NCBI GenBank assembly: GCA_036522615.1
Contig: DATDFN010000234.1
Coordinates: 1-13,757 of the forward strand
Length of the DNA stretch: 13,757 nucleotides
Reading direction: 5' to 3'
Source of the DNA: JAJPJQ01 sp036522615
GTDB lineage: Bacteria; Desulfobacterota; Binatia; UBA9968
The notes under the pieces were generated by a model that was not told where the DNA came from, searched no databases, and saw only the letters and a list, made by a program, of their open reading frames with translations. The number at the start of each line of letters is the position of its first letter. Within the stretch, counting starts at the first letter, position 1. The position numbers and the translations under genes were made by a program. This document shows, one piece after another, positions 6,895 to 13,739 of this stretch.

Positions 6895-8484
6895 CTACCG
6901 GCGTTTTTTGCTATCGCTCAGCAATTCCAGTGCCGCGAGCCGGCCCGACGCGCCCATGACGCCGCCGCCGGGATGCGTGCCCGCGGCGCAGAGATAAAGT
7001 CCCCGGATCGGCGTGCGATACCTTGCCCAGCCAGCGACCGGCCGCATGAAAAAGAGCTGATCGAGACCGAGCTCGCCGTGAAATATGTTGCCTTCGGTAA
7101 GGCCGTATTCCTGCTCGAGGTCCCACGGCGTCACGACTTGCCGGTGGAGGATGATGTTTTTCAGATTGGGCGCGTATTCGGCGAGCGTGTCGATCACGGT
7201 GTCGCCGAATTTTTCTCTCACCTCCGGCCAGCTGCCTTCTTTCAAGTGATACGGCGCGTACTGGACGAAGATCGACATGACGTGTTTTCCGGGCGGCGCC
7301 ATCGTCGGATCGATCGTTGACGGGATGACGATGTCGAGATACGGCCGGCGCGAGAAGCCGCCGTATTTGGCGTCGTCGTACGCATGCTCCAGATAGTCGA
7401 TCGACGGGCTGATCGAGATCGCGCCGCGGAGATGCGGCCCGTCGCCGGGAAGGCAGGTGAAATCTGGCAGGGCGTCGAGCGCGAGATTGACCTTGGCGGA
7501 CGAGCCGCGCATACGGATGCGATTCACCTGTAAAACGAACTCGGGATCGAGATTTACCGGATCGATCAGTTTCAAGAACGTTCGCTTGGGATCGACCGCC
7601 GAGGTGACCGCATCCGCTTCGATCTCTTCACCGCTCTCCAAGACGACGCCGGCCGCGCGCTCGTTTTTGACGAGAATATGCGCGACCGGCGCATTCGTTC
7701 GGATCTTCGCGCCATGATGCATCGCCGCCTTCGCAAGCGCTCCGGAAACGCTCCCCATCCCGCCGCGCGCCCAGCCCCAGGAGCGGAAGACCGCATCGAT
7801 CTCGCCCATGTAGTGGTGCAAGAGGACGTACGCGGTGCCGGGCGAGCGCGGCCCGAGAAACGTCCCGATGATGCCGCTCGCCGACATCGTCGCTTTGAGC
7901 GCTTCGGTTTCGAACCACTCGTCGAGATAGTCGGCCGAGCTCATCGTCATGAGCTTGGTGAGATCATAAAGCACGTTGGTCCCGAGTTTCCGAAAATGAC
8001 GATAGAGATTGAAGAGCGTCGGGAACTCGCGCGGGTTGATGGTTGTCGGGTCCGGCGGCACGAGACCAAGTATCGGCTTCACGGCCATCGCCATGCGGTG
8101 CATGAGCCTGCCGAACTGATCATAAGCCTCAGCGTCGGTAGCCGAGTGTCGCTGGAGCTCGCGGCGCGTCTTGTCGTGGTCGCTCCAGCGCGCGAGGTAA
8201 TTGCCGTCGGGAAGCGGCGTGAAAGTGCAGTCGAGCGGAATGACCTCCAGGCCGTGGGAGGCCAGGTCGAGCTCGCGGATGACTTCGGGCCTTAAAAGGC
8301 TCACGACGTAGGAGCAGACGGAAAACTTAAAGCCGGGAAAGATCTCTTCGGTCACCGTCGCGCCGCCGACGATGTGGCGGCGCTCCAGCACGAGGACTTT
8401 TTTCCCGGCTCTCGCGAGATAAGCGGCGTGCGTGAGGCCGTTGTGGCCCGCGCCGATGACGATGACATCGTATTTTTCGGCCAT
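6895..8484 (-). CDS. FAD-dependent oxidoreductase, phytoene desaturase/PYROXD2-like (COG1233)
   Basis: 529 residues from ATG 8484; the GTG one codon upstream is rejected because AGGA lies 5 bases before the ATG. The N-terminal dinucleotide-binding motif is VIVIGAGHNGL with GAGHNG at residues 11-16. A strand ending in the adenosine-binding acidic residue follows (VLVLERR, 30-36), then GGATVTEEIFPGF, characteristic of this family. The C-terminus has the FAD-contact segment LYLCAAGTHPGGGVMGASG. These are features of COG1233 proteins, which include carotenoid desaturases and the PYROXD2 group. No crtB, crtE or other carotenoid gene is near, so a carotenoid role is not supported. It is divergent from a GcvT-family gene (53 bp between starts) and precedes asnB by 61 bp. 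Flavoprotein class is firm; the substrate is unknown, an amine or a hydrophobic alkene both being possible. Confidence 0.9.
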   Translation of the reverse strand: MAEKYDVIVIGAGHNGLTHAAYLARAGKKVLVLERRHIVGGATVTEEIFPGFKFSVCSYVVSLLRPEVIRELDLASHGLEVIPLDCTFTPLPDGNYLARWSDHDKTRRELQRHSATDAEAYDQFGRLMHRMAMAVKPILGLVPPDPTTINPREFPTLFNLYRHFRKLGTNVLYDLTKLMTMSSADYLDEWFETEALKATMSASGIIGTFLGPRSPGTAYVLLHHYMGEIDAVFRSWGWARGGMGSVSGALAKAAMHHGAKIRTNAPVAHILVKNERAAGVVLESGEEIEADAVTSAVDPKRTFLKLIDPVNLDPEFVLQVNRIRMRGSSAKVNLALDALPDFTCLPGDGPHLRGAISISPSIDYLEHAYDDAKYGGFSRRPYLDIVIPSTIDPTMAPPGKHVMSIFVQYAPYHLKEGSWPEVREKFGDTVIDTLAEYAPNLKNIILHRQVVTPWDLEQEYGLTEGNIFHGELGLDQLFFMRPVAGWARYRTPIRGLYLCAAGTHPGGGVMGASGRLAALELLSDSKKRR

Positions 8485-8519
8485 CACGTTCCTTGCTTAA
8501 GCGGCCATTTTTTGTAATT

Positions 8520-8535
8520 TTGACCGACAAGTCAA
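8520..8535. promoter_or_regulatory. Dyad TTGAC-N6-GTCAA between the flavoprotein and GcvT-family genes
   Basis: In the 53-bp divergent gap, TTGAC (8520-8524) and GTCAA (8531-8535) form a 5-bp dyad with a 6-bp centre, ending 2 bases before the GTG start of the GcvT-family gene. TTGACT read on the minus strand (8534-8529) could be the -35 of the flavoprotein promoter, although no good -10 follows. Its position suits a site that would affect both genes. By length alone it could be chance. Confidence 0.3.
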
Positions 8536-8537
8536 CC

Positions 8538-9779
8538 GTGCCGATCGGAACTCCATTTCATCCCCGCACCTCCGCCTTGTGCGTCAGCCACAACTGGCGC
8601 GTGTGGTCGGGTTATCTCGCCGCGAGCACATACGAAGTGCTGCACGATCACGAATATCACGCGATTCGAAATTCCGCAGCCCTGATCGATATCTCGCCGC
8701 TGTTTAAATACGACGTGAGCGGCCGTGACGCGCTCAAGCTCGTGAGCCATGTCGCGACGCGCGGCGCGGCGAAATGCGCCGTGGGCCAGGCGATGTACAC
8801 ATGCCTGTGCGACGGCGAAGGAAAGGTCATTCAGGACGGAACGTTCTTCCGCTCGGACGAGAACCGCTTTCGCTTTCATCTGGCGGAGCCGAGCATGCGC
8901 TGGCTCAAGATGAACGCGGCCGGCATGGACGTCGATATTCAGGACGTCTCGGAGCGGATCGCGGCGGTCGCGATTCAGGGACCCACGTCGCGCGACATCG
9001 TTAAGTCGATTTTCGGCGCGGCGGTCGATCGTCTCAAGTTTTTTCGCTTCGTTTCGTTCGATGTCGAAGGCGTTCCCATCGTCGTGTCTCGCACGGGGTA
9101 CACCGGCGATCTCGGCTATGAGCTCTGGATCGACGCGGCCCGCGCGGTCGAATTCTGGGATCTGCTCATGAGCGCCGGCAAGCCTTACGGCATCAAGCCG
9201 GCGGGAATGCTGGCGCTCGACCTCGCGCGCCTGGAGGCGGGATTCATTCTCCTCGAAGTCGATTATACGAGCGCGGAAAAAGCGCTCATCGCGTCGCAAA
9301 AATATTCGCCGTTCGAGATCGGCCTCGACTGGACGGTTGCCCTCGACAAAGATAATTTTGTCGGACGGAAAGCGCTTCTCGAAGAAAGGCGGCGGGGCAG
9401 CGCGCGCTCGCACGTCGGCTTGGAGATCGATTGGAACGATTACGAGCGGCTCTTTCGCGAAGCCGGTCTGGCCGCCGAGCTTCCCTCCGCCGCCTGGCGC
9501 GGCGGCGCGCCGGTATATTCTGGCGGAAAGCAGGTTGGCCAGGCGACGACCGGCGGCTGGTCACCCACGATTAAGCGCTACATCGCGCTCGCGACGGTCT
9601 CAAGCGAGTTCGCGCAGCCGGGAACCGAGCTGTCGATGGAACTGACTGTCGACTATGTACGAAAAAAAGTGAGAGCGAGAGTCGTGAAGACCCCGTTCTT
9701 CGATCCGCCGCGAAAGCGCGCGGATTTCAGCCGAACACCGTCAGAGCCTCGAGCGCCAGCCCCTTCGCCACCGACGTAA
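8538..9779 (+). CDS. GcvT/aminomethyltransferase family protein (folate-binding), not a clear glycine-cleavage T protein
   Basis: 413 residues from GTG 8538. Upstream TTG codons (8493, 8520) are in frame, but the family-like beginning PIGTPFHPRTSAL starts here; no clear Shine-Dalgarno is seen. GcvT landmarks in order: RNSAALIDISPLFKYDVSG (44-62), a degenerate CDGEGKVIQDG (91-101) where true T proteins have a GG-x-x-DD type motif, SRTGYTGDLGYEL (184-196), GMLALDLARLEAGF (223-236), PFEIGLDWTV (258-267) and GQATTGGWSPTIKRYIALA (334-352). The fold binds tetrahydrofolate and accepts or transfers one-carbon groups, as in GcvT, dimethylglycine or sarcosine enzymes and folate-dependent demethylases. 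No gcvH or gcvP is near, so glycine cleavage is unlikely to be its local role. The last 17 residues are Pro-rich and lie within the convergent Hsp70 gene. Pairing with the divergent flavoprotein suggests C1 or amine catabolism (inference). Confidence 0.88.
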   Translation: MPIGTPFHPRTSALCVSHNWRVWSGYLAASTYEVLHDHEYHAIRNSAALIDISPLFKYDVSGRDALKLVSHVATRGAAKCAVGQAMYTCLCDGEGKVIQDGTFFRSDENRFRFHLAEPSMRWLKMNAAGMDVDIQDVSERIAAVAIQGPTSRDIVKSIFGAAVDRLKFFRFVSFDVEGVPIVVSRTGYTGDLGYELWIDAARAVEFWDLLMSAGKPYGIKPAGMLALDLARLEAGFILLEVDYTSAEKALIASQKYSPFEIGLDWTVALDKDNFVGRKALLEERRRGSARSHVGLEIDWNDYERLFREAGLAAELPSAAWRGGAPVYSGGKQVGQATTGGWSPTIKRYIALATVSSEFAQPGTELSMELTVDYVRKKVRARVVKTPFFDPPRKRADFSRTPSEPRAPAPSPPT

Positions 9780-11016
9780 GCTCTTCGCCGCCTTTCATTC
9801 GCTCGGCGCCGAATCTTTCGGTAAACAGCCTTTTTACCGCCGGCACGAGCGATGTTCCTCCCGTCATAAAGACGCTGTCCACTTCTTCAAAGGATACGCC
9901 CGACCGGCGGAAAAGCCGGTCGACGCATTCCCCGATCCTGTGGATTTCCCGCGCGATCCAGGCTTCGAACTGCTCGCGCGTTACATTCGCGTCGATCGCG
10001 ACCGGCGGATCGTCGAAAACGAACCTTGTGCTTTCCTGGCCGGTCAAGGCGAACTTCGCGCTCTCGACGGAGCGATAAAGGCGGTAGCCGCTGTCGTTCT
10101 CCACGACATGTATCAGCGCATTGATCTTCTCCGGCTGCAGCGCCTGGAATCGAAGCTCTTCCAGCAGCTCCATCGTTTTCTTCGATTTTAAAAAAGACAG
10201 GTAGTGCCATTTTTCGAGGTGTTCGTAGAGCCACGACGGGATCGGCAGCGGCGCGCCGAAAGGCGGCTGATACCGCGAATTCAGGCCGAGCGCTGGCGCG
10301 ACGAGTCTGCGCACGATCCGGCTGTCGAAGCTGTCGCCGGCGATGCCGACGCCCGCCGTGCTTATAACCACGCGTTCTCCACCATGTCCGGCGCTGAGGC
10401 GGACAAGCGAAAAGTCGCTCGTTCCCCCGCCGAAATCGGCGATCAACACCAGTTCCTCGCGGTCCAAAGTCGCCTGGTATTGGCGCGCGGCGGCGACGGG
10501 CTCGAATACAAAAGATATTTGCTCGAAGCCTGCCGCCCCGAGCGCCGCGCGCAGCCGTCCGATGGCGAAATCGTCGTCGGCCTTGGTTTTCGCGCCGCTG
10601 AAATGAACGGGCCTTCCGACGACCACGCTGCGCCCGAGTTCCCCTAGCTGAGCTTCCGCCGCGGCCTTGAGCTTTCGGATGAGTATGCCGATTAAATCTT
10701 CCAGAGAAAATGTCTGTCCCAGGATGCTCGTTTGCCGAAACAGTCTACTCGGAAGATGCGACTTCATCGACTGGATGAGCCGTCCGCGACTTCCGGATTT
10801 TAGATAAGCCGTTATAGCATCCGGACCGGCGACGGCGCGCGGCGCGCCGTCGGACGCCGATGTTTCGGGATCGAAGTAGAGGAGCGAGCGGAACGTTTCC
10901 GTGAATGAGCCGCCGGTCTCGAATGTCGCCAGCCGGGCCGTTCCATCGCGGTCTGCCACCGCGAGAGCGCTGTTCGTCGTACCGAAGTCCAGTCCGACAG
11001 CGGTGACGTCGCCCAT
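9727..11016 (-). CDS. Hsp70-family ATPase without substrate-binding domain (YegD-like)
   Basis: 429 residues, about the size of a bare actin-like ATPase domain; DnaK is about 640. Nucleotide motifs are intact: phosphate-1 GLDFGTTNSALAV (8-20), phosphate-2 LIADFGGGTSDFSLV (191-205), GIAGDSFD (224-231), and the adenosine motif FMTGGTSLVPAVKRLF (383-398). Between about 245 and 330 is an insert-rich helical part (WLYEHLEKWHYLSFLKSKK) as in the E. coli YegD group. The beta-sandwich substrate-binding domain and lid of DnaK are absent, so it is unlikely to be a classical refolding chaperone; its client is unknown. It starts 14 bp after the M28 peptidase stop and is the last gene of hisF > peptidase > Hsp70. 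No clear Shine-Dalgarno precedes ATG 11016, so coupling to the gene before it is possible. Its 3' end overlaps the GcvT-family gene by 53 bp. Confidence 0.92.
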   Translation of the reverse strand: MGDVTAVGLDFGTTNSALAVADRDGTARLATFETGGSFTETFRSLLYFDPETSASDGAPRAVAGPDAITAYLKSGSRGRLIQSMKSHLPSRLFRQTSILGQTFSLEDLIGILIRKLKAAAEAQLGELGRSVVVGRPVHFSGAKTKADDDFAIGRLRAALGAAGFEQISFVFEPVAAARQYQATLDREELVLIADFGGGTSDFSLVRLSAGHGGERVVISTAGVGIAGDSFDSRIVRRLVAPALGLNSRYQPPFGAPLPIPSWLYEHLEKWHYLSFLKSKKTMELLEELRFQALQPEKINALIHVVENDSGYRLYRSVESAKFALTGQESTRFVFDDPPVAIDANVTREQFEAWIAREIHRIGECVDRLFRRSGVSFEEVDSVFMTGGTSLVPAVKRLFTERFGAERMKGGEELTSVAKGLALEALTVFG

Positions 11017-11030
11017 CGTCGCTGATGAGC

Positions 11031-11894
11031 TCAGAGACCCGCTACGCCGATGACGACGCCGCGGCAGACCTTCGCCATGAATTCGAGATCGAGGGTTTCG
11101 ATCGTGTCGAAAGCCGTGTGATAGTTCGGATTGCGCATGAACGCCGTGTCGGTGAGCAGCAGTGCGGGAAAGCCGGCGTCCCAGAAAGGCGCATGGTCGC
11201 TGAGACGCGCTTGGGGCACGAGAAATCCGTTCCCCATGACGGACAGGGTCTCAACGGGAAGGCCATCGACTTTTTTGAGTGCGGCGGCGAAACTTTTGAG
11301 CAGCGCGGCGGAGCGCCAATTTCCCACGACGCCGAGAAAATCGGCACGGTCGGGATAGAACCAGCCGAAGCCGGGCGGATATCTTTGGCTTCCGGGACGG
11401 CGGTCCGTGTAGCCCAGCATCTCGAGCGACAGCATCCCGGCGACGTTCGCGCCTTCCGATTTAAGTCTTTTGGCCAAATGACTGCTGCCGATCATATTGA
11501 GCTCTTCGAGATTGAAAGCGCAGAAGAGCACTTCGTTGCGAAGCTTTGCCCGGGAGAGAACTCGCGCGGCCTCCAGAAGCACCGCCACGCCGCTCGCGTT
11601 GTCGTCGGCGCCGGGGGATCCTTCGACCGAGTCGAAATGGGCGCCGAGCACGACGAGCGGCGACCGCCTCGGGGCGGACGTGCGTGCGATGATGTTCCGA
11701 AAGTTTCTTCCGCGGTAGGAAAAGAAATCGCTCTCGACGCGGAGTCCCATCGCTGCGAGTTCCTCTTCGAGATAATTTTCGACCGCCGAGAGACGGGCTG
11801 CGCTCCTGGCCGTCGTCGGAGTCCTTTCGCCGACGATGCGATCGAGGCGCGCTTTGAGCTCGGCGGCAGTGATGTTGAGGCTCGCAGCGTTCAT
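11031..11894 (-). CDS. M28 family zinc metallopeptidase (aminopeptidase-like)
   Basis: 287 residues forming a single M28 catalytic domain. Two-zinc site residues are all visible: H86 in LGAHFDS, bridging D97 in GADDNASG, catalytic E130 with ligand E131 in FNLEE, E158 in SLEML (family usually D or E), and H259 in NYHTAFDT. The family removes N-terminal residues from peptides or acts as carboxypeptidase or glutaminyl cyclase. Many members are exported, but here the N-terminus (MNAASLNITAAELKARLDRI) is not a signal peptide, so a cytoplasmic enzyme is inferred. Its ATG overlaps the hisF TGA (ATGA, 11891-11894), which indicates translational coupling; there is no separate Shine-Dalgarno. The Hsp70-type gene follows after 14 bp. 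The substrate is unknown. Confidence 0.92.
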   Translation of the reverse strand: MNAASLNITAAELKARLDRIVGERTPTTARSAARLSAVENYLEEELAAMGLRVESDFFSYRGRNFRNIIARTSAPRRSPLVVLGAHFDSVEGSPGADDNASGVAVLLEAARVLSRAKLRNEVLFCAFNLEELNMIGSSHLAKRLKSEGANVAGMLSLEMLGYTDRRPGSQRYPPGFGWFYPDRADFLGVVGNWRSAALLKSFAAALKKVDGLPVETLSVMGNGFLVPQARLSDHAPFWDAGFPALLLTDTAFMRNPNYHTAFDTIETLDLEFMAKVCRGVVIGVAGL

Positions 11895-12655
11895 GCGGCG
11901 GGCGGCCGGACCGGGATGCCTCTATCGGCGAGAAACCGCTTGCATTCGGCGACGGTATACTCGCGATAGTGAAAAATGGAGGCGGCGAGCGCCGCGCTCG
12001 CCTTGCCCGTGGTCAGGCCTTCGAAAATATGTTCGAGATTGCCCACGCCGCCGGAAGCGATTACGGGAATCGGAACGCGTTCGGATACCGCTCGCGTGAG
12101 CTCGATGTCGTAGCCGTTTTTCGTGCCGTCTCGGTCCATGCTGGTGAGAAGAATTTCGCCGGCGCCGTAGCCGGCCATCTTCTCGGCCCAATGGCAGGCG
12201 TCGATCCCGGTCGGTCTTCTTCCGCCGTGCGTAAAGACTTCCCAGTCGCCGTTGCTCCGCTTGGCGTCGATCGCGACGACGATGCACTGGCTGCCGAAAG
12301 TCTCCGCGGCCTCGCGGACGAATTCCGGCCGCGCGACCGCGCCGGTATTGATCGAAACCTTGTCGGCGCCGGCGCGGAGCAGCTGCTTGATGTCGTCCAG
12401 GCGGTTGATGCCGCCGCCGACGGTGAGCGGCATGAAAACCTCGTCGGCGGTGCGGCCGACAACGTCGAGAATAATTCCGCGCTTTTCATGCGACGCCGTG
12501 ATATCGAGAAAACACAGCTCGTCGGCCCCCTCGCGGTCGTAAATGCGCGCGACTTCCACCGGATCGCCGGCGTCGCGGAGGCCGAGAAATTTGACCCCTT
12601 TGACGACGCGTCCCGCGTCGACGTCGAGGCAGGGGATGATGCGCTTGGTGAGCAT
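11891..12655 (-). CDS. hisF: Imidazole glycerol phosphate synthase cyclase subunit HisF
   Basis: 254 residues, the normal HisF length. With HisH it turns PRFAR plus ammonia into imidazole glycerol phosphate and AICAR in histidine synthesis. The sequence starts MLTKRIIPCLDVDAGRVVKG, with catalytic D11 and K19 in place; the second catalytic aspartate is D130 in VVAIDAK. The phosphate-binding loops VGGGIN (79-84) and ASGGVGN are present. An in-frame upstream start at 12730 would add 25 residues of poor family fit and is rejected. Unusually, no hisA, hisH, hisB or hisI is beside it: HisF is the first gene of a run with an M28 peptidase and an Hsp70-type ATPase. There is no Shine-Dalgarno before ATG 12655, only GGTTTTTTT, and a promoter ends just 9 bases upstream. 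Confidence 0.97.
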   Translation of the reverse strand: MLTKRIIPCLDVDAGRVVKGVKFLGLRDAGDPVEVARIYDREGADELCFLDITASHEKRGIILDVVGRTADEVFMPLTVGGGINRLDDIKQLLRAGADKVSINTGAVARPEFVREAAETFGSQCIVVAIDAKRSNGDWEVFTHGGRRPTGIDACHWAEKMAGYGAGEILLTSMDRDGTKNGYDIELTRAVSERVPIPVIASGGVGNLEHIFEGLTTGKASAALAASIFHYREYTVAECKRFLADRGIPVRPPAA

Positions 12656-12664
12656 AAAAAAACC

Positions 12665-12693
12665 AGTGTAGCCGACCCCTCCCGCACGCTCAA
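12665..12693 (-). promoter_or_regulatory. Candidate sigma70 promoter for hisF, possibly leaderless
   Basis: On the minus strand, TTGAGC (12693-12688) and TACACT (12670-12665) are separated by exactly 17 bp and each match the -35 and -10 consensus at four of six positions. Only nine bases (GGTTTTTTT) lie between the -10 and the hisF ATG, so the expected transcription start would fall 2-3 bases before the start codon. That fits with the missing Shine-Dalgarno. The evidence is consensus matching only. Confidence 0.4.
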
Positions 12694-12749
12694 GAGAACC
12701 AATGGGTCGGCGGAGTCGCGTTCCACGCACGGATCGTGTATTTTAGCGA

Positions 12750-12786
12750 GATTATCGCCGCCGCGATTATCGCTGACAGACTATCG
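12750..12786 (+). repeat. Three direct repeats GAYTATCG before the TauE/SafE gene
   Basis: GATTATCG at 12750-12757, GATTATCG at 12765-12772 and GACTATCG at 12779-12786 are spaced 15 and 14 bp, ending directly before ATG 12787. The first two extend to GATTATCGC. They lie in the 131-bp divergent gap between hisF and the permease gene. Such spacing, a little over one helical turn, could serve a regulator that binds in tandem; chance or a coding origin (if a GTG at 12736 is the true start) is also possible. Confidence 0.4.
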
Positions 12787-13599
12787 ATGGACCAATATTT
12801 ATGGCTTGTGCCGGTCGGAATTGTCATCGGCGCTTACGGGACGCTCATCGGAGCCGGGGGCGGCTTTGTTCTCGTGCCGCTGTTATTGTTGGCCTATCCG
12901 TCCGCAAGCGCCGATACGATCACGAGCATCTCTCTTGCGGTCGTTTTTTTCAATGCGCTTTCCGGCTCGATCGCCTACGCGCGCCAGCGGCGTATCGACT
13001 ACTACTCCGGCGTTCTTTTTTCGCTGGCAGCCGTACCCGGGGCGGTTTTGGGCGCGCTCACGACGGCTTTTATTCCGCGTCGCTTCTTCGATGTTTTAAT
13101 CGGCGTATTGATGCTCGGAGCCGCGATCTTTCTGTTCTGGCGTCCGGCCGGCGAAAAGCCGCCCGGCCAGCAGAGGCCCGGCGAATTTAAACGGCGCGTC
13201 ATTGAAGCCGACGGTACCGAGCATATCTTTTACTATAATCGCTCGCTCGGCGTGGGGCTCAGCTTGATCGTCGGATATCTATCGAGCCTGCTTGGCATCG
13301 GCGGCGGCTTCATCCATGTGCCTGCGCTTGTCGGTTTGTTGAATTTTCCGGTCCATATCGCGACCGCGACCTCGCATTTTATTCTATCCGTGATGGCGCT
13401 GGCCGGCACGTTGACGCACATCGCGACCGGCGCGTTTCAGAGCGGCGTCAGGCGCACGATCATGCTTTCCTTGGGCGTCGTCATAGGCGCGCAGTTCGGT
13501 GCTCGTTTATCCAACCGCATCAAAGGGGACTGGATTATCCGGGGCCTCGCCTTTGCTTTGGCGGTCGTCGGGCTACGTCTCCTTTGGTCCTCCATTTAG
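12787..13599 (+). CDS. TauE/SafE family sulfite exporter / membrane permease
   Basis: 270 residues from ATG 12787, typical for the family. It has two homologous halves, each opening with the family glycine motif: GTLIGAGGGFVLVP (18-31) and SLLGIGGGFIHVP (167-179). About seven or eight membrane helices can be traced, split by a charged cytoplasmic loop near 120-152 (RPAGEKPPGQQRPGEFKRRV). The second half also has ATATSHF (192-198). Members export sulfite, sulfoacetate or related organic anions across the inner membrane; no sulfur gene is nearby, so the substrate is unknown. A GTG at 12736 would add 17 residues that contain the tandem repeats; I reject it because the family starts a few residues before the first helix. 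Neither start has a clear Shine-Dalgarno. A promoter and the start of a further gene follow on the same strand. Confidence 0.92.
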   Translation: MDQYLWLVPVGIVIGAYGTLIGAGGGFVLVPLLLLAYPSASADTITSISLAVVFFNALSGSIAYARQRRIDYYSGVLFSLAAVPGAVLGALTTAFIPRRFFDVLIGVLMLGAAIFLFWRPAGEKPPGQQRPGEFKRRVIEADGTEHIFYYNRSLGVGLSLIVGYLSSLLGIGGGFIHVPALVGLLNFPVHIATATSHFILSVMALAGTLTHIATGAFQSGVRRTIMLSLGVVIGAQFGARLSNRIKGDWIIRGLAFALAVVGLRLLWSSI

Positions 13600-13651
13600 G
13601 GCTACTAATAAAGCTGCCCGCCTGGCGCCCCACAGAATCTCATCGTCATGC

Positions 13652-13681
13652 TTGACAAGTCACGGCGGATTAAAGTATAGG
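13652..13681 (+). promoter_or_regulatory. Sigma70-like promoter upstream of the right-edge gene
   Basis: A perfect -35 TTGACA (13652-13657) is followed after 18 bp by TATAGG (13676-13681), the best -10 nearby. The expected start near 13688 gives a leader of about 50 bases to the ATG at 13740. It is the best promoter match I noticed in the window and fits an independently expressed gene after the permease. In the gap 13600-13739 I see no other clear feature and no clear terminator for the permease gene. Confidence 0.6.
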
Positions 13682-13727
13682 CCTTAAGTCGTAGACAACA
13701 GAATACGCTGAACGTCTTAAATAAACC

Positions 13728-13736
13728 GGGGGAGGT
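13728..13736 (+). promoter_or_regulatory. Strong Shine-Dalgarno for the right-edge gene
   Basis: GGGGGAGGT contains the six-base anti-Shine-Dalgarno match GGAGGT (13731-13736) three bases before ATG 13740. It is the strongest ribosome site in the window and is what identifies the short reading frame at the edge as a gene start. Confidence 0.7.
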
Positions 13737-13739
13737 TCA

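Noticed and set aside
6895..8484. Carotenoid biosynthesis locus (CrtI-type phytoene desaturase)
   Set aside because: The protein is of the broad COG1233 family, but no phytoene synthase, GGPP synthase or cyclase gene lies nearby.
8532..9413. A 293-codon minus-strand open frame antisense to the GcvT-family gene
   Set aside because: Arg-rich shadow translation with no domain; the plus-strand gene has the expected GcvT motifs throughout.
8538..9779. Glycine cleavage system T protein (gcvT)
   Set aside because: The canonical active-site stretch is altered (CDGEGKVIQDG), and gcvH, gcvP and lpd are absent, so I call only the family.
11969..13099. A 376-codon plus-strand open frame antisense to hisF and running into the permease gene
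   Set aside because: It covers hisF and the start of the TauE/SafE gene, both of which have intact family motifs. The translation shows none and has the biased composition of an antisense shadow.
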